64,000 nt of DNA from Papio anubis (lineage: Eukaryota > Chordata > Mammalia > Primates > Cercopithecidae): assembly GCF_008728515.1 (NCBI RefSeq), contig NC_044989.1:70519754-70583753 (forward strand), written 5' to 3'. Of the stretch, positions 1-10,933 are shown in pieces (the stretch's first letter is position 1; every line of letters starts with the position of its first letter). A program made the translations under genes and the position numbers. Under the pieces are notes generated by a model that ran no database searches, was not told the DNA's origin, and saw only the letters and a list, made by a program, of their open reading frames with translations.

Positions 1-230
1 CAATCCTCCAGCTTTAGCCTTCCAAAGTGCTGGAATAACAGGTACTGTTATTCCAAGTAACTGGTACTACTGGTGTGCGCCACCATGCCCAGCTAATTTT
101 TGTATTTTTCTGTAGAGACAGGGTCTTACTATGTTACCCAGACTATTCTCGAACTCCTAGGCTCAACCAGTCCTCCAGCTTTGGCCTTCCAAAGTGTTGG
201 AATAACAGGCGTGAGCCACCGCACCCGGCC
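1..230 (-). mobile_element. Alu (old, AluJ-like), cut by the window edge
   Basis: Antisense Alu ending in the gtgagccaccgcacccggcc block. The first 45 bases repeat the part around 163-211, so the copy carries an internal duplication or a second fragment. Confidence 0.85.
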
Positions 231-990
231 AGTGCAAATTCTTGGGAGCCTGCTGTCTCTCTTAGGTAGGTTACAATGGATACTATCTGTTAACACTAGC
301 ATTCCTACTGTCCCATATTTGATCTTTACTCCTCAACCACAAACTTTTATTTCCTTCTGCTATTCTAGCCCATGATTCTCATAAACCATCAAAATGTCTT
401 CAGAATGCCAAATTTTTGTGTGTCCCGATTTCATCTCTGGCATAAACTTTATAGCTCTGAAACTCTTGGTTCAAAAAATAGTGCCGTGGAGAGCTAGGTG
501 GTCAGCCTGAGACCTCAACTTGTAGTCCCTCCAGACTCATACCTGTATCTGTGAACAGAGAATCTCCTGAGGAAACACACGTGGTCTCCACAGATTCCAC
601 AGCCACACCATCTCATGACCTGGCTTCCTCCCCTCCCCCCTGCCCAGCCTCCACCCGCTGGGCAGGAAAAGGAGCCGAGAAAAGTGAGTCTTCAGCTCCT
701 TCCTCTTCTGTACTTATATCTATCACATCTCACCACGTCAACACTGTTATTTTCTTAGAACTATATAGTGTTTATATTTGGGGTCTAGGATAAAATCCAT
801 TTTGCTCTATCATTGCAACTGGCTTTTCTGGCTTTCAGAGAAAATACCTCCTTTGGAGATCCTGGCTTATTTTTCCCCAGGGAGTGAGTCATATTCACAA
901 ACACGCTTTATCTTCTGGGACACAACCTGGTCAGCTAGCTACCCCAACTCACAGAAAATGATCACAAAGATTTTGTGTCCCTTTTACCTT
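231..990. other. Unassigned intergenic sequence
   Basis: No exon, RNA gene or repeat recognised. Short open frames here have no recognisable domains. Confidence 0.5.
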
Positions 991-1288
991 TTTTTTTTTT
1001 TTTTTTGAGACGGAGTTTCCTCTTGTTGCCCAGGCTGGAGTGCAATGGCACAATCTCGGGTCACCACAACCTCCACCTCCCGGGTTCAAACAATTCTCTT
1101 GCCTCAGCCTACTGAGTAGCTGGGATTACAGGCACCTGCCACCATGCCTGGCTAAGTTTTGTATTTTTAGTAGAGACGGGGTTTCACCATGTTGGCCAGG
1201 CTGGTCTCGAACTCCTGACCTAAGGTGATCCCCCTGCCTCAGCCTCCCAAAGCGCTGGAATTACAGGCGTGAGCCATCGCACCCGGCC
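991..1288 (-). mobile_element. Alu, full length
   Basis: Poly(T) start and complete antisense body. Flanked by a 12-bp target-site duplication cccttttacctt at 979-990 and 1289-1300. Confidence 0.95.
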
Positions 1289-1383
1289 CCCTTTTACCTT
1301 TATATCACTCACTTCCACAAAATTTATTTAAAATTTAGAGGAAAACCTCTGTACTTCCTCCTGCCTCCTACCCCTTGTTTTAA

Positions 1384-1685
1384 CTTCTTTTCTTTTCTTT
1401 TTTTTTTGAAACAGACTCTTGCTCTGTCATCAGGCTGGAGTGCAGTGGCACGATCTCAACTCACTACAACCTCCGCTGCCTGGGTTCATGCGATTCCCCT
1501 GCCTCAGCCTCCCAAGTCACTGGGATTACAGGAATGCATCACTACCCCCAGCTAATTTTTTGTATTTTAGTAGAGACGGGGTTTCACCATGTTGGCCAAG
1601 ATGGTCTCGATCTCCTGACCTCGTGATCCACCAGCCTTGGCTTCCCAAAGTGCTGGGATTACAGGTGTGAGCCACCACGCCCGGT
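1384..1685 (-). mobile_element. Alu, full length
   Basis: Complete antisense element with target-site duplication ccccttgttttaa at 1371-1383 and 1686-1698. Confidence 0.95.
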
Positions 1686-1807
1686 CCCCTTGTTTTAATT
1701 TTCTCCATAGGACTTGTCACTATCAACATACTAGACAGCTTATTCATTTGTTCATCATTCATTCATTGTTTGTCTCTCTCTCTTTCCTCATGGGAATGTA
1801 AACTTCT

Positions 1808-2054
1808 GGCCAGACATGGTGGCTCACATCTGTAATCCCAGCACTTTTGGAGGCTGAGGCTGGCAGATCACTCAAGGTCAGGAGTTCAAGAACAGCCTCT
1901 GGCCAACATGGTGAAACCCCATCTCTACTAAAAATACAAAAAAAATTAGCCAGGCATGGTGGTGCATGCCTGAAGGTTGCAGTGAGCTGAGATTGCGCCA
2001 CTACTCTCCAGCCTAGGTGACAGCACCAGACTCTGTCTCAAAAAAAAAAAAAAA
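1808..2054 (+). mobile_element. Alu with deletion in the right arm
   Basis: Sense Alu with A-tail. The stretch between the second ggtggtgcatgcc and the gttgcagtgagc block is missing, shortening it by about 50 bp. Short duplication gtaaactt on both sides. Confidence 0.9.
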
Positions 2055-2084
2055 GGTAAACTTTTTGAGGGCAGGGCTTTTGTT

Positions 2085-2175
2085 TTGTATATTGCTGTAT
2101 TCCCAGGCCCAGCTCAGTGCCTGGCACATAGAAGATACTCAATAAAGGTTGAACAAATAAACTGGTGAATAAATA
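2085..2175 (+). repeat. L2/MIR-type 3' end fragment
   Basis: The run gtgcctggcacatagaagatactcaataaa resembles the conserved 3' part of ancient L2 or MIR repeats. Which of the two is not certain. Confidence 0.5.
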
Positions 2176-3125
2176 GTTGATTTTTCCTTCCTTGTCTCTG
2201 AGGCCTACCACTTCCCTCTCCTGCCACAACGTCTTTCCATTGTCTCAATTCCTAAGAGATCAGATGACTGTATGTTCTGTGTAGGCTCCAGAGGCGAACC
2301 ACCGAAACAGTGGGTAGTTCCTCTCCATCTCCTGCATCTCCACCTACTGATAGCACAAACATTTTGCAAGTCCTACTCGACTCCTCTGTGGTACCATCCC
2401 TTAATCTCCCAGTGATCTCACCTTCTTCTGAACTCACAGCATCCAGTGCACGTAACATTCTTCTACAGTTTAGCACTTTTCGCCTTGTGCGGATAATATA
2501 ATTCTCCTGAATGTGAGCAAAGCTGGCTTCCTGCACCAACCCTTTCCCCTCTTTTCAGCAGCTCCTCACTTTTTACCTCGTGGAATTTAAACAAGGACCC
2601 AGATGTGGGACTTACACTTTCAGGCTGGCCCATTACGACAGGTCTCATCTCTCAAACACCTATTTAGAGAGTTTACACAATGTTGAGGGACATATAAATC
2701 AAATGCCAATTTACTGACTTACACTGAGGAATGATAGACATTCAAAATGGACTGGAATGCCTGAATTGGCCTGACTGGCCGATGTCCCCATGGGCTAAGG
2801 ATTGCTTAGTAAAATGCAGACTTAGAACAAAAGTAACTAACCTAAAGTCAGGTCTCACCTCTAAGGCAGGAGATCCTCTTTCGTGAAACAGGAGCAGCAG
2901 CCTGACCAAGGAACTCACTGAGCTCACCTGTTCTCCCCCTAGCCCTGGGCCCTGCCACGGCTATACTTGGAAGTATAGATACTTCCAAGGATGGCCAAAC
3001 CCCTCCTGTTAAGTCTGCCAAACTGGTTTATAACCCAGTTGCTTAGACTTCACCTAAATTACAACCACTTTCCAGCCCCTCTCCTTTTAGACTAAAAGCT
3101 CCCAAGGGCCCATGCCTTGCAGGGC
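2176..3125. other. Unassigned intergenic sequence
   Basis: No gene or known repeat recognised. Holds a 24-bp near-perfect palindrome at 2966-2989, described among the findings. Confidence 0.5.
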
Positions 3126-3425
3126 TTTTTTTTGTTTGTTTTTTTGAGGCAGAGTCTCGCTCTGTCGCCCAGGCTGGAGTGCAGTGGCACGATCTCGGCT
3201 CACTGCAAGCTTCGCCTCCCAGGTTCACGCCATTCTCTTGCCTCAGCCTCCTGAGTAGCTGGCACTATAGGTGCCCACCACCACGCCTTGCTAATTTTTT
3301 GTATTTTCAGTAGAGACAGGGTTTCACCGTGTTAGCCAGGATAGTCTCTATCTCTTGATCTCGTAATCTTCCCGCCTCACCCTCCCAAAGTGCTGGAACT
3401 ACAGGTGTGAGCCACTGCGCCCGGC
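3126..3425 (-). mobile_element. Alu, full length
   Basis: Antisense body from poly(T) to ccggc. The next Alu follows after 2 bases. Confidence 0.95.
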
Positions 3426-3427
3426 GC

Positions 3428-3717
3428 TTTTTTTTTTTTGAGACAGAGTTTCCCTCTTGTTGCCCAGGTTGGAGTGCAATGGCGCCATCTCAGCTCACTG
3501 CAATCTCCACCTCCCAGGTTCAAGCAATTCTCCTGCCTCAGCCTCCCAAGTAGCTGGGATTACAGGCATGCACTACCACGCCCGGCTAAGTTTGTATTTT
3601 TATAGAGATGGGGTTTCTCCATGTTGAGGCTGGTCTCGAACTCCTGAATTCAAGTGGTCCACCCACCTCGGCCTCCCAAAGTGCTGGGATTACAGGCTTG
3701 AGCCACTGTGCCTGGCC
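3428..3717 (-). mobile_element. Alu, full length
   Basis: Second of two tandem antisense Alus. The left-arm region has a few deletions (tagagatggggtttctccatgttgaggc). Confidence 0.95.
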
Positions 3718-3800
3718 AGCAGGTTTCAATAAGTATGTTGTGACACAAAGGGCCGCTTTGTCAGCAAAGAAAGGAACAGAAAAACTCACTCCCCCTGCCG

Positions 3801-4107
3801 TTTTTTTGTTGTTTTTTTTTTAAGAGACAGGCTCTCTCTCTGTTGCCCAAGCTGGAGTGTGATCACAGCTCACTGTAGCCTTAATCTCCAGGGTTCAAGC
3901 TTTCCTCTCACTCTCAGCCTCCCAAGTAGTTAGGACTACCAAGCGTGCATCACCACGCTGGCTAGTGTTTTTGTTTTTTGTTTTCTTTTACAGAGATGGG
4001 GTTTCACCACGTTGCCCAGGCTGGTCTGGAACTCCTGGGTTCAAGGGATCCTCCCACCTCAGCCTCCCAAATTGCTGGGATTACAGGCATGAGCCACCTC
4101 CCCTGGC
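3801..4107 (-). mobile_element. AluJ-like element
   Basis: Antisense, diverged, with the gatcacagctcactgtagcc variant typical of old AluJ. Short duplication cactcccc at both ends. Confidence 0.9.
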
Positions 4108-4133
4108 TTCACTCCCCATTTAAAGGGTCCCTG

Positions 4134-4246
4134 GGCCAGGCCACCACACCCAGCTAAAGTTTTTATTTTCAGTAGAGACAGGGTTTCACCATATTGGCCA
4201 CACTGGTCTCAAACTTCTGACCTCAAGTGATTTGCCCAGTTCAACC
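4134..4246 (-). mobile_element. Alu fragment
   Basis: Central antisense segment (ccaccacacccagc to the cctcaagtgatttgccc region). Both ends are missing. Confidence 0.8.
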
Positions 4247-4327
4247 TACATCCACTCTCTTGATCTGAAACACTGAAGCTACCTGCCTTGTTCAAAGCCA
4301 AAAAGCATCTACCTACAAAGCCCTGGG

Positions 4328-4428
4328 TTTTTTGTTTGTTTTATTGGAAACGGAGCCTCACTCTGTTGCCCAGGCTGGAGTGCAATGGCGTGGTCTTGGC
4401 TCCTGACCTCGTGATCCGCCCGCCTAGG
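4328..4428 (-). mobile_element. Alu with large internal deletion
   Basis: Poly(T) head and ctctgttgcccaggctggag join directly to ctcctgacctcgtgatccgcccgcc, so about 150 bp of the middle is lost. Confidence 0.8.
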
Positions 4429-4505
4429 TTTTGAAGGACAAATGCCTGCACCCTTATTTGTTTGCCTTCTCCTGGGAATTTCTCTATCCAATGCGGTAGG
4501 CAAGA

Positions 4506-4798
4506 TTTTTTTTTTCTTTTTTGAGACGGAGTCTCCCTCTGTTGCCAGGCTGTAGTGCAGTGGTGCAATCTTGACTCACTGCAATCTCCGCCTCCCAGGT
4601 TCAAGCAATTCTCCTGTCTCAGCCTCCTGAGTAACTGGGACTACAGGCACGCGCCACCACGCCCAGCTGATTTTTGTATTTTTAGTAAAGACAGGGTTTC
4701 ACCATGTTGGTCAGGATGTTCTGGATCTTGACCTCGTGATCCGCCCGCCTCGGCCTCCCAAATTGCTGGGATTACAGGCATGAGACACTGTGCCCAGC
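4506..4798 (-). mobile_element. Alu, full length
   Basis: Complete antisense element from poly(T) to tgcccagc. Confidence 0.95.
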
Positions 4799-5394
4799 AA
4801 CAAGATAATTTTAAAAGGAGAGGGTACTTCTGCTTTTGTTGCTTTTGTCTTGTCTTTTGTGGTTCCACATACAACACAGCAGTGTCTATGGGCTGTTAAT
4901 CGCAACATAATGCAGACAACACAATTGTCTCTGGGGTCCACTGAATCCAAGTTACACATGCACCACACTTCTGCCTTTTGCACTGCAGACTGGCAAGTGA
5001 GCAATGTTTTGTAGAAGCAGCAGGTGTGAGGAGAGGTGACTTCTGCCAGATGGTGCTAAAAAAAGGCCCAAGTCTGATACACAGGAGTCCTTCCATTAAC
5101 ACATCCATGACCAAGGCAAAGTGTGTGCGTGTGGGGTGAGGAGTGGGAGGAACTGCCCTGTCTTTGCCTTTTGGTCTTCTGCCTCAAACACTATCCATCT
5201 GTCACCCAAACTGGTTTTGCCTTGATATAAATGGCAGGGGTGGCCAAGAGAATGGGGTGACAGAGGGGGAAACCCACGGTGTTATATGCTTTCACCTATA
5301 CCCTCCAAGATGGCCCTGAGCGTCTCACACCCTAGAGGTCTGACCAGGTACTGCCGCTTTCTTGTCAAAGCCCTACAACTATCACCTCCCTGCT
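4799..5394. other. Unassigned intergenic sequence
   Basis: Unique-looking sequence with no gene or repeat recognised. Confidence 0.5.
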
Positions 5395-5560
5395 GTGAAA
5401 TATGAGGTGAGTTATTTAAACCGCCGGAACCAGTTTCCTCATCTACATAGAGGGATGATGATTCCCCCTAGCTCACAGGACAGCTGTGGGCATCGAATGA
5501 GCTCACTCATGTGAAAAATCTAGCACAACCCCTGATACATGACACAAGCACTTCAGGACT
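5395..5560 (+). repeat. MIR element
   Basis: Shows the MIR order: gagttatttaaacc, then cagtttcctcatctacat, gatgatgattcc, cacaggacagctgtggg and aatgagctcactcatgtg. Diverged ancient SINE. Confidence 0.75.
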
Positions 5561-6009
5561 CATTCATGTTCCTCCTTCCAGGAGATGGCCTTGCACTTTC
5601 TACTCTGGTAGACCAGCCTCATATAAGCTCCTGGAGGCTGGCGTGTCCCCAGGGGTTAGACCATCCCAGGAACGATGACTTGACCACAGCCATGTCATGA
5701 GGTACCAGATCTGGGAAGGGGCAGCAAGAGGAGAAAGTGAAGGGCGCCTCAAGGTAGTGTGTGCCCTAGACAGGGCTCCCAGCCATAAGCACTTACGCAG
5801 GTGCAGGGGCACAGAGAAAATTCTGGTAACACTCCTCCTTCAATATTGATCAGGTCCCAGGCTCAACTAATCAGTTCAGGGAAGGGCCCTCTGCCACCTT
5901 TTCCTAACCAAAGCCACTCGCGGGTGCGGAGCTCACACCTAGAAAAGGGAAACTTCTATTAACAGCCAGTACGCAAAACACACAAAGCCTTTTGTTTAAA
6001 GGACTACCC
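5561..6009. other. Unassigned sequence upstream of the orphan CpG island
   Basis: No gene or repeat recognised. GC content rises toward the island. Confidence 0.5.
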
Positions 6010-6639
6010 AGGCGTTAGTGCCCTTCCAGACCGGCTCTCCGGACTGGCGGGGAAGAAGGGGAAAAGAAATCAGCGTATTTTGACAAAACACCCACCATGT
6101 GCTAGGCGGAGACTAAGTGTGCGAAGCGGATCCCGCTGTACAAAGGGAAAAACCGCGGCGGGGAGAGCCTGAGCCCCGGGCTCCAGGCCACCAGTCGCAG
6201 ACAGGGGCGGCCCTCCCGGCGCGCGCCCTCCTCCTCCCAGACCTGGCTGGAGCTGCCCAGGGCGGGCGTAGACCGGGGGGCGGGAGGGCGACGGTATCCC
6301 AGGTGGGGTGGGACCTGACTCCGGACGCTACGACTCTTTAACCGCAGCGCCGCGCGGTCTCGAACTCGAGGTGCGGCCCAAGCCCACGTGCCCCAAGTCG
6401 CCCCCGCTGCCCTGGAGGACCTGCGGGCCCCGGTCCAGGCGTGGTCCCGCTCGCACTAGGGAGCGGTCGCCCAGGGTGCCAGGAAGTCGGGGCCCGGCCA
6501 GCCGCCGACCGGCCGCACCCCTCCCCGCTGAGCTCGCGCGCCCGCCTAGTCAGCACCTTTCCCGCAGCGCAGCCCCACGGTGGGTCACGAGGCGGGCGCG
6601 GCCCGACCAGCCCCGGCTAGACCAGGCATCGGCGCCACT

Positions 6640-6726
6640 CACCTCGCCCCTCCCCGTCCCGCTGGTCTCCCCTCCCCCCTCCTTCCCCTCCCCCTCTCCC
6701 TTCTCCTCCTCCTCCCCATCCCCCGC
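6640..6726. repeat. C-rich polypyrimidine tract in the CpG island
   Basis: Almost unbroken C/T sequence on the plus strand (clustered ccctcccc and ctcctcctcctcc units). The minus strand is correspondingly G/A rich. Confidence 0.85.
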
Positions 6727-6785
6727 CGGGCCGCAGCGCGCCACGTCCCTGGCCCCGCCCCTGCGGGCCACGCGGGGAACCCCGG

Positions 6786-6793
6786 TGACGTCA
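6786..6793. promoter_or_regulatory. CRE palindrome (CREB/ATF site)
   Basis: Exact TGACGTCA in the context ggtgacgtcacc, inside the CpG island. Confidence 0.7.
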
Positions 6794-6974
6794 CCACCCT
6801 CCAGCGCTCGCATTCCCGCGCTCTCCAGAAAAGACGCGAAGGTGGTGACGTGTCCGGTGCGCCAGGGCGGCTGCGCAGCAGGCATTGGCAACTGAGCGTC
6901 CTGCGGCGCCGCCTGGTGGAAGCAAAGCGGCCGAGCCCCCGGAAGCGGCGGCGCGGGCGACAGGAGAACGTGAC

Positions 6975-6982
6975 TTACGTCA
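6975..6982. promoter_or_regulatory. CRE-like site
   Basis: TTACGTCA, one base from the consensus CRE, 180 bp from the perfect palindrome. Confidence 0.55.
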
Positions 6983-7060
6983 TCTGGCGGAGGCGAGGGG
7001 GCGGCTGCCGCGTGACCAGCCCCAGCCCGGCGCTGTCGGCGCGTTTCTCTTTCTCTTCTG

Positions 7061-7424
7061 TTCTCAGTGGAGAGGGTGGAAGCTTGATTTCATGCCCTTT
7101 ATTTTACTTTGACTGTTTTCAAACCTATCAAGGTAATATTGTTAATTATAGAAGACTTGGGGGAAAAAGGGAAAAGATAGGTAGAAAATGATTCTTAGCA
7201 CCCCCAAGCATCTTTAACCTTTCATTATGTTTACTTCCAGCCTTTTTCATGAAACAAAATTGTGGTCTGACTGTATACAGTGGTATTAACTACAAGGATT
7301 CCTAAGAAGGGACAAAAAGCACTTTTCAGCTTCAAGTCTAATTTATAGGACCAGGTAGAAGAGGAAAAGGTCAAACAATAGACAAAATGAGCGATTCCTC
7401 CAGGGTATCTAATCACTATTCAAA
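7061..7424. other. Unassigned sequence
   Basis: Leaves the CpG island and becomes AT rich. The pyrimidine run ending ttctgttctcag at 7045-7067 would be a good splice acceptor on the plus strand, but no paired donor could be defended. Confidence 0.4.
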
Positions 7425-7520
7425 TCATCCAGAGGAGGAAACGGGGGCTCAGAGTCATGCCAAAGGCTGCGCATGAGAGTGTGGCAGACTGGGGTTTCAA
7501 ACCCAGGCTCTAAGCTGTCA
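7425..7520 (-). repeat. MIR element fragment
   Basis: Antisense MIR core: gaggaaacgggggctcagag, then gtgtggcagactggggtttcaaacccaggctct. Confidence 0.7.
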
Positions 7521-7804
7521 ACCTGCAAGATGGTGGGAGTGGGGAAGACAGTGAAGAGTTGTGCAGGGGATTCACAGAGCTACAGAATCCATTTGTACTT
7601 CTTGAACTGCTGAGTGGGGAACTAGTTATAAGGAATAAGGCTAGTGCCCCACCAGTTGAGGCAATTTCATGAGAGAGTGAAACAAAGCCCTGGCCACTAG
7701 TTAAGTGCCACCCATCTCCAGTGCCACCCATCTCCAGCACGGCCCTCCCCATGAGTGACAGTGAAAGGTGGGAGGGACGTTACCTGACTGTCAGGCATTA
7801 GACC
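7521..7804. other. Unassigned sequence
   Basis: Includes a short tandem repeat of gtgccacccatctcca at 7706-7737. Otherwise nothing recognised. Confidence 0.45.
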
Positions 7805-7922
7805 TGTTACTCTAAGTGCAGTCTGCAGGCCAGCAGCATCCCTGCTTCCAGCACTTTAGGCATCACTTGGAAGCTTGATGGAAATGCAGAATCCTGGATC
7901 ACACTCTTAAAACTTCTGAATC
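7805..7922 (+). mobile_element. hAT-Charlie fossil (MER20-like), left part
   Basis: Contains ccagcagcatccc, gcatcacttggaagcttg and gaaatgcagaatcc in the order of the MER20-type non-autonomous hAT transposon. The right part resumes after the Alu at 8224. Confidence 0.6.
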
Positions 7923-8223
7923 GGGCCACATGCGATGCCTCACACCTGTAATCCCAGCACTTTGGGAGGCCAAGGCGGGTGGATCATCTGAGGTCAGGAG
8001 TTCGAGACCACCCTGGCCAACATGTTGAAACCCCGTCTCTACTAAAAATACAAAAATTAGCCGGGTGTGGTGGCGGGTGCCTGTAATCCCAGCTACTTGG
8101 GAGGCTGAGACAGGAGAATGGCTTGAACCTGGGAGACAGCAGTTACAGTGGGCCAAAACTGTTCCATTACACACCAGCCTGGGCAATAAGAGTGAAACTG
8201 TCTCAAAAATTTTTAAAAATAAA
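7923..8223 (+). mobile_element. Alu, full length
   Basis: Sense Alu inserted in the MER20-like element. The tail is aaaaatttttaaaaataaa. Confidence 0.95.
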
Positions 8224-8305
8224 GCTTCTACATCAGAATATGCATTTTAACTATGTCGCTGGGTGATTCCTGTGCACATTAAAGTTTGAGAAGTGCTGTT
8301 GTAAA
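8224..8305 (+). mobile_element. hAT-Charlie fossil (MER20-like), right part
   Basis: Continues with catcagaatatgcattttaac, ggtgattcctgtgcacatt and aaagtttgagaagtgctg, the 3' end and degraded terminal repeat of the same element. Confidence 0.6.
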
Positions 8306-8437
8306 TAAGTGATCCTGCTCCCTTGGTACAGCAGGTGGGACGGTAGATGCGAAGGGTGCTTGCAGAACTGGATGATGGGAAGTCAGGCAGGCAGGGAGCA
8401 AGGTCGGTAAGGAGGATTTAAAAAAAAAAAAAATCAA

Positions 8438-8734
8438 GGCTGGGCGCGGTGGCTCACGCCTGCAATCCCCGCGCTTTGGGAGGCGGAAGCAGGCGGATCA
8501 CCTGAGGTCGGGAGTTCGAGACCAGCCTGACCTATATGGAGAAACCCCATCTCTACTAAAAATACACAATTAGCCGGGCATGGGTGGCGCATGCCTGTAA
8601 TCCCAGTTACTGGAGAGGCTGAGACAGGAGAATTGCTTGAACCCGGCAGGCGGAGGTTGTGGTGAGCCGAGATCGTGCCATTGCACTCCAGCCTGGGCAA
8701 CACGAGCAAAACTCCGTCTAAAAAAAAAAAAAAA
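8438..8734 (+). mobile_element. Alu, full length
   Basis: Complete sense element with a 14-15 base A-tail. An A-run also precedes it at 8420-8432. Confidence 0.95.
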
Positions 8735-9250
8735 TACTACGCGTGTCAGAAAATATGATCTGCCACACAGGAAAACTGGGAAATCAGAATCCGGGAGATA
8801 AACGAAGAAGAAATAGGTGAAGCAGGTAATCAGATCTCTTGAGAAAATTCACTAATAGACAGAAGGGCTGCCCCCCTGTGGCTGACTTTTTTGTGTTGTC
8901 TATGACTTAGAGGGTGCCTAGTTGTTATAATTCACAGAGCTTGGGGAGAGTAACCCCTGCCCATCCCCTCCAGCAGAGTATAGAGACTTCTCTGGGTTCT
9001 TCTAGCTGAGGGCATATTCTGGGCATTTTCGGACAGGGGAGAACCAGGGATAGGAGGAGCTGGCTGAGGTTCTGTTGGATGAGGGCTGGAGTATGTATGA
9101 TGTGTGCTTGCCTATGCACATGTGGGCTGGAGGGAAGGGCAGGGCATTGACTCCAGCCCAGGACAGCAGTCAGTGAAAGATGGGATGAATTTAGGTGATT
9201 GGGAATTAGTGGGTCCACAAGGCCACAGGGCTGATGACATCTGGTACCTT
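8735..9250. other. Unassigned intergenic sequence
   Basis: No gene or known repeat recognised. Confidence 0.5.
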
Positions 9251-9264
9251 GAAAGTCAGGTGGC

Positions 9265-9563
9265 TGCCGGGCGCGGTGGCTCAAGCCTGTAATCCCAGCA
9301 CTTTGGGAGGCCGAGGCGGGCGGATCACGAGGTCAGGAGATCGAGACCATCCTGGCTAACATGGTGAAACCCCGTCTCTACTAAAAATACAAAAAACTAG
9401 CCGGGCGTGGTGGCGGGCGCCTGTAGTCCCAGCTACTCGGAGGCTGAGGCAGGAGAATGGCCTGAACCTGGGAGGCGGAGCTTGCAGTGAGCCGAGATCG
9501 CGCCACTGCACTCCAGCCTGGGTGACACAGCGCGAGACTCCGTCTCAAAAAAAAAAAAAAAAA
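9265..9563 (+). mobile_element. Young AluY (Old World monkey type)
   Basis: Nearly consensus AluY with the ggctcaagcctg variant. Perfect 14-bp target-site duplication gaaagtcaggtggc at 9251-9264 and 9564-9577. Confidence 0.97.
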
Positions 9564-9660
9564 GAAAGTCAGGTGGCATACCTACAGATCTCTTGGGTGG
9601 ATAGTTCTTGGAGTTAAGAGTTTCGGAGGTCCCCAAGTAGCTTCTAAATATTAGCAATCT

Positions 9661-9963
9661 GGCTGGGCATGGTAACTCACGCCTGTAATCCCAGCACACT
9701 TTAGGAGGTCAAGGCAGGCAGATCACCTGAGGTCAGGAGTTTGAGATCAGCCTGGCCAACATGGCGAAAACCTATCTCTACCAAAAATACAAAAAATTAG
9801 TCGAGCATGGTGGTGTGTGCCTGTAATCCCAGCTACTCAGGAGGCTGAGGCAAGAGAATAGCTTGAACCTGGGAGGCAGAGGTTGTGGTGAACCGAGATT
9901 GCGCCACTGCACTCCAGCCTAGGTGACAGAGTGGGACTCCATCTCAAAATAAATAAATAAATA
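9661..9963 (+). mobile_element. Alu, full length
   Basis: Sense Alu with a degenerate aaataaataaat tail that runs into a microsatellite. Confidence 0.95.

Positions 9964-9964
<1 letters not shown>

Positions 9965-10006
<42 letters not shown>
9965..10006. repeat. (TG)n(TA)n microsatellite
   Basis: Thirteen or so TG units followed by about seven TA units, seeded at the Alu tail. Confidence 0.95.
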
Positions 10007-10007
<1 letters not shown>

Positions 10008-10901
10008 GCAATCTGTTGAGACAATAGTAGTACTGGTAGAGGCAGGGCCGTAGTAGGTTAGAAGCAAAGTGTTCTGGGTGGAGGAGTGGCAAGTTGTTGT
10101 TCTCATCATGACCATGATGTTGGGGGGTCCAGCCACGTTGCCTGGAGGAGGAAGAGTTAAGAAGGCGTCCCTCTGACTTATTGATACACTCAGTCTGAGA
10201 ATGATCAGTCTATGCGGTAGACAGCAGGCCACGTGGGTATGGAGGGTTTTAAGCTGTTCTCTCCAGACTACAAATGGTAGCTTAGCTTGGAGAGGCAGCA
10301 GCTGGGCAGTCCTTAGAGATCCCATTGACTGATGGAGGAGGGGTGCAATGGACAGTAAATGTGGGAATGTGTATGGGTGGGGAGGTAGGTGGATGTGGGG
10401 TTTGAGGAGTGTTGCTGTGGGAGTTTCTAGGACCACTCTGAGAGTGGGGCAGGCCCGAAATGAGATCAACACTGATGTTGGCCCAGAGGTGTCTGGAGGC
10501 TAGGAGTTGGTGCAGCAGTTGTACTGGTCCTCCTAGGCCTGTGCTTGACTTGGTAGAGAGGGTGTGAAGTTAGAAAAAAAGGAGGGACTCTGAACTCCAT
10601 TCCTGATTGTGATGGGCTGTGATACTGTGCTGGAGTGGTACTACGGGGAAGATTTGACTGCTTGAGTAGAGTCCTCTTTGGGTGGATGATTTGCCACCTG
10701 TGTGTTTTATGGCCCTGTGGTTCTTCTGAGCCTGTCAGGTATTACTAGACCAGGCATCTGCCTGTCACCCACAGGTGTGTTTTGTCAAAAAGCTGTGAGT
10801 GATGTCCTCCAAATTCTCAGGTTGAAGGATTTCTCAGAATGGCCAACCACAGTCTTTCCTTGAGTGTTCCTGCTCTTCAGGCAAGCCTTTGCCTTATCTA
10901 G

Positions 10902-10905
<4 letters not shown>
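10007..10905. other. Unassigned intergenic sequence
   Basis: G-rich on the plus strand, no gene or repeat recognised. A long minus-strand open frame reaching into the neighbouring Alu and microsatellite is not a credible gene. Confidence 0.5.

Positions 10906-10933
<28 letters not shown>

Larger units (their letters stand above)
6010..7060. promoter_or_regulatory. Orphan CpG island, probable promoter
   Basis: About 1 kb of CpG-dense, GC-rich sequence with many GC boxes, a CRE palindrome TGACGTCA at 6786-6793, a CRE-like TTACGTCA at 6975-6982 and a TGACGTG at 6845-6851. It lies 6-7 kb past the C2orf42 stop codon. Open frames here (for example 6308-6895 +) are rich in Pro, Arg, Ala and Ser, have no recognisable domain, and are expected by chance in GC-rich DNA. 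The most likely role is a promoter for a non-coding transcript or an unrecognised first exon. An lncRNA (LINC01816) lies between PCBP1 and C2orf42 in human and is a candidate, from memory only. Confidence 0.75.

Noticed and set aside
6308..6895. 195-codon open frame in the CpG island (also 6580-7191 + and 6550-6891 -)
   Set aside because: Several overlapping frames are open at once, as expected in GC-rich DNA, and none has a recognisable domain or splice support.
9837..10472. 211-codon minus-strand open frame
   Set aside because: It runs through a (TG/TA) microsatellite and into an Alu. The unique part shows no domain and the composition is not protein-like.
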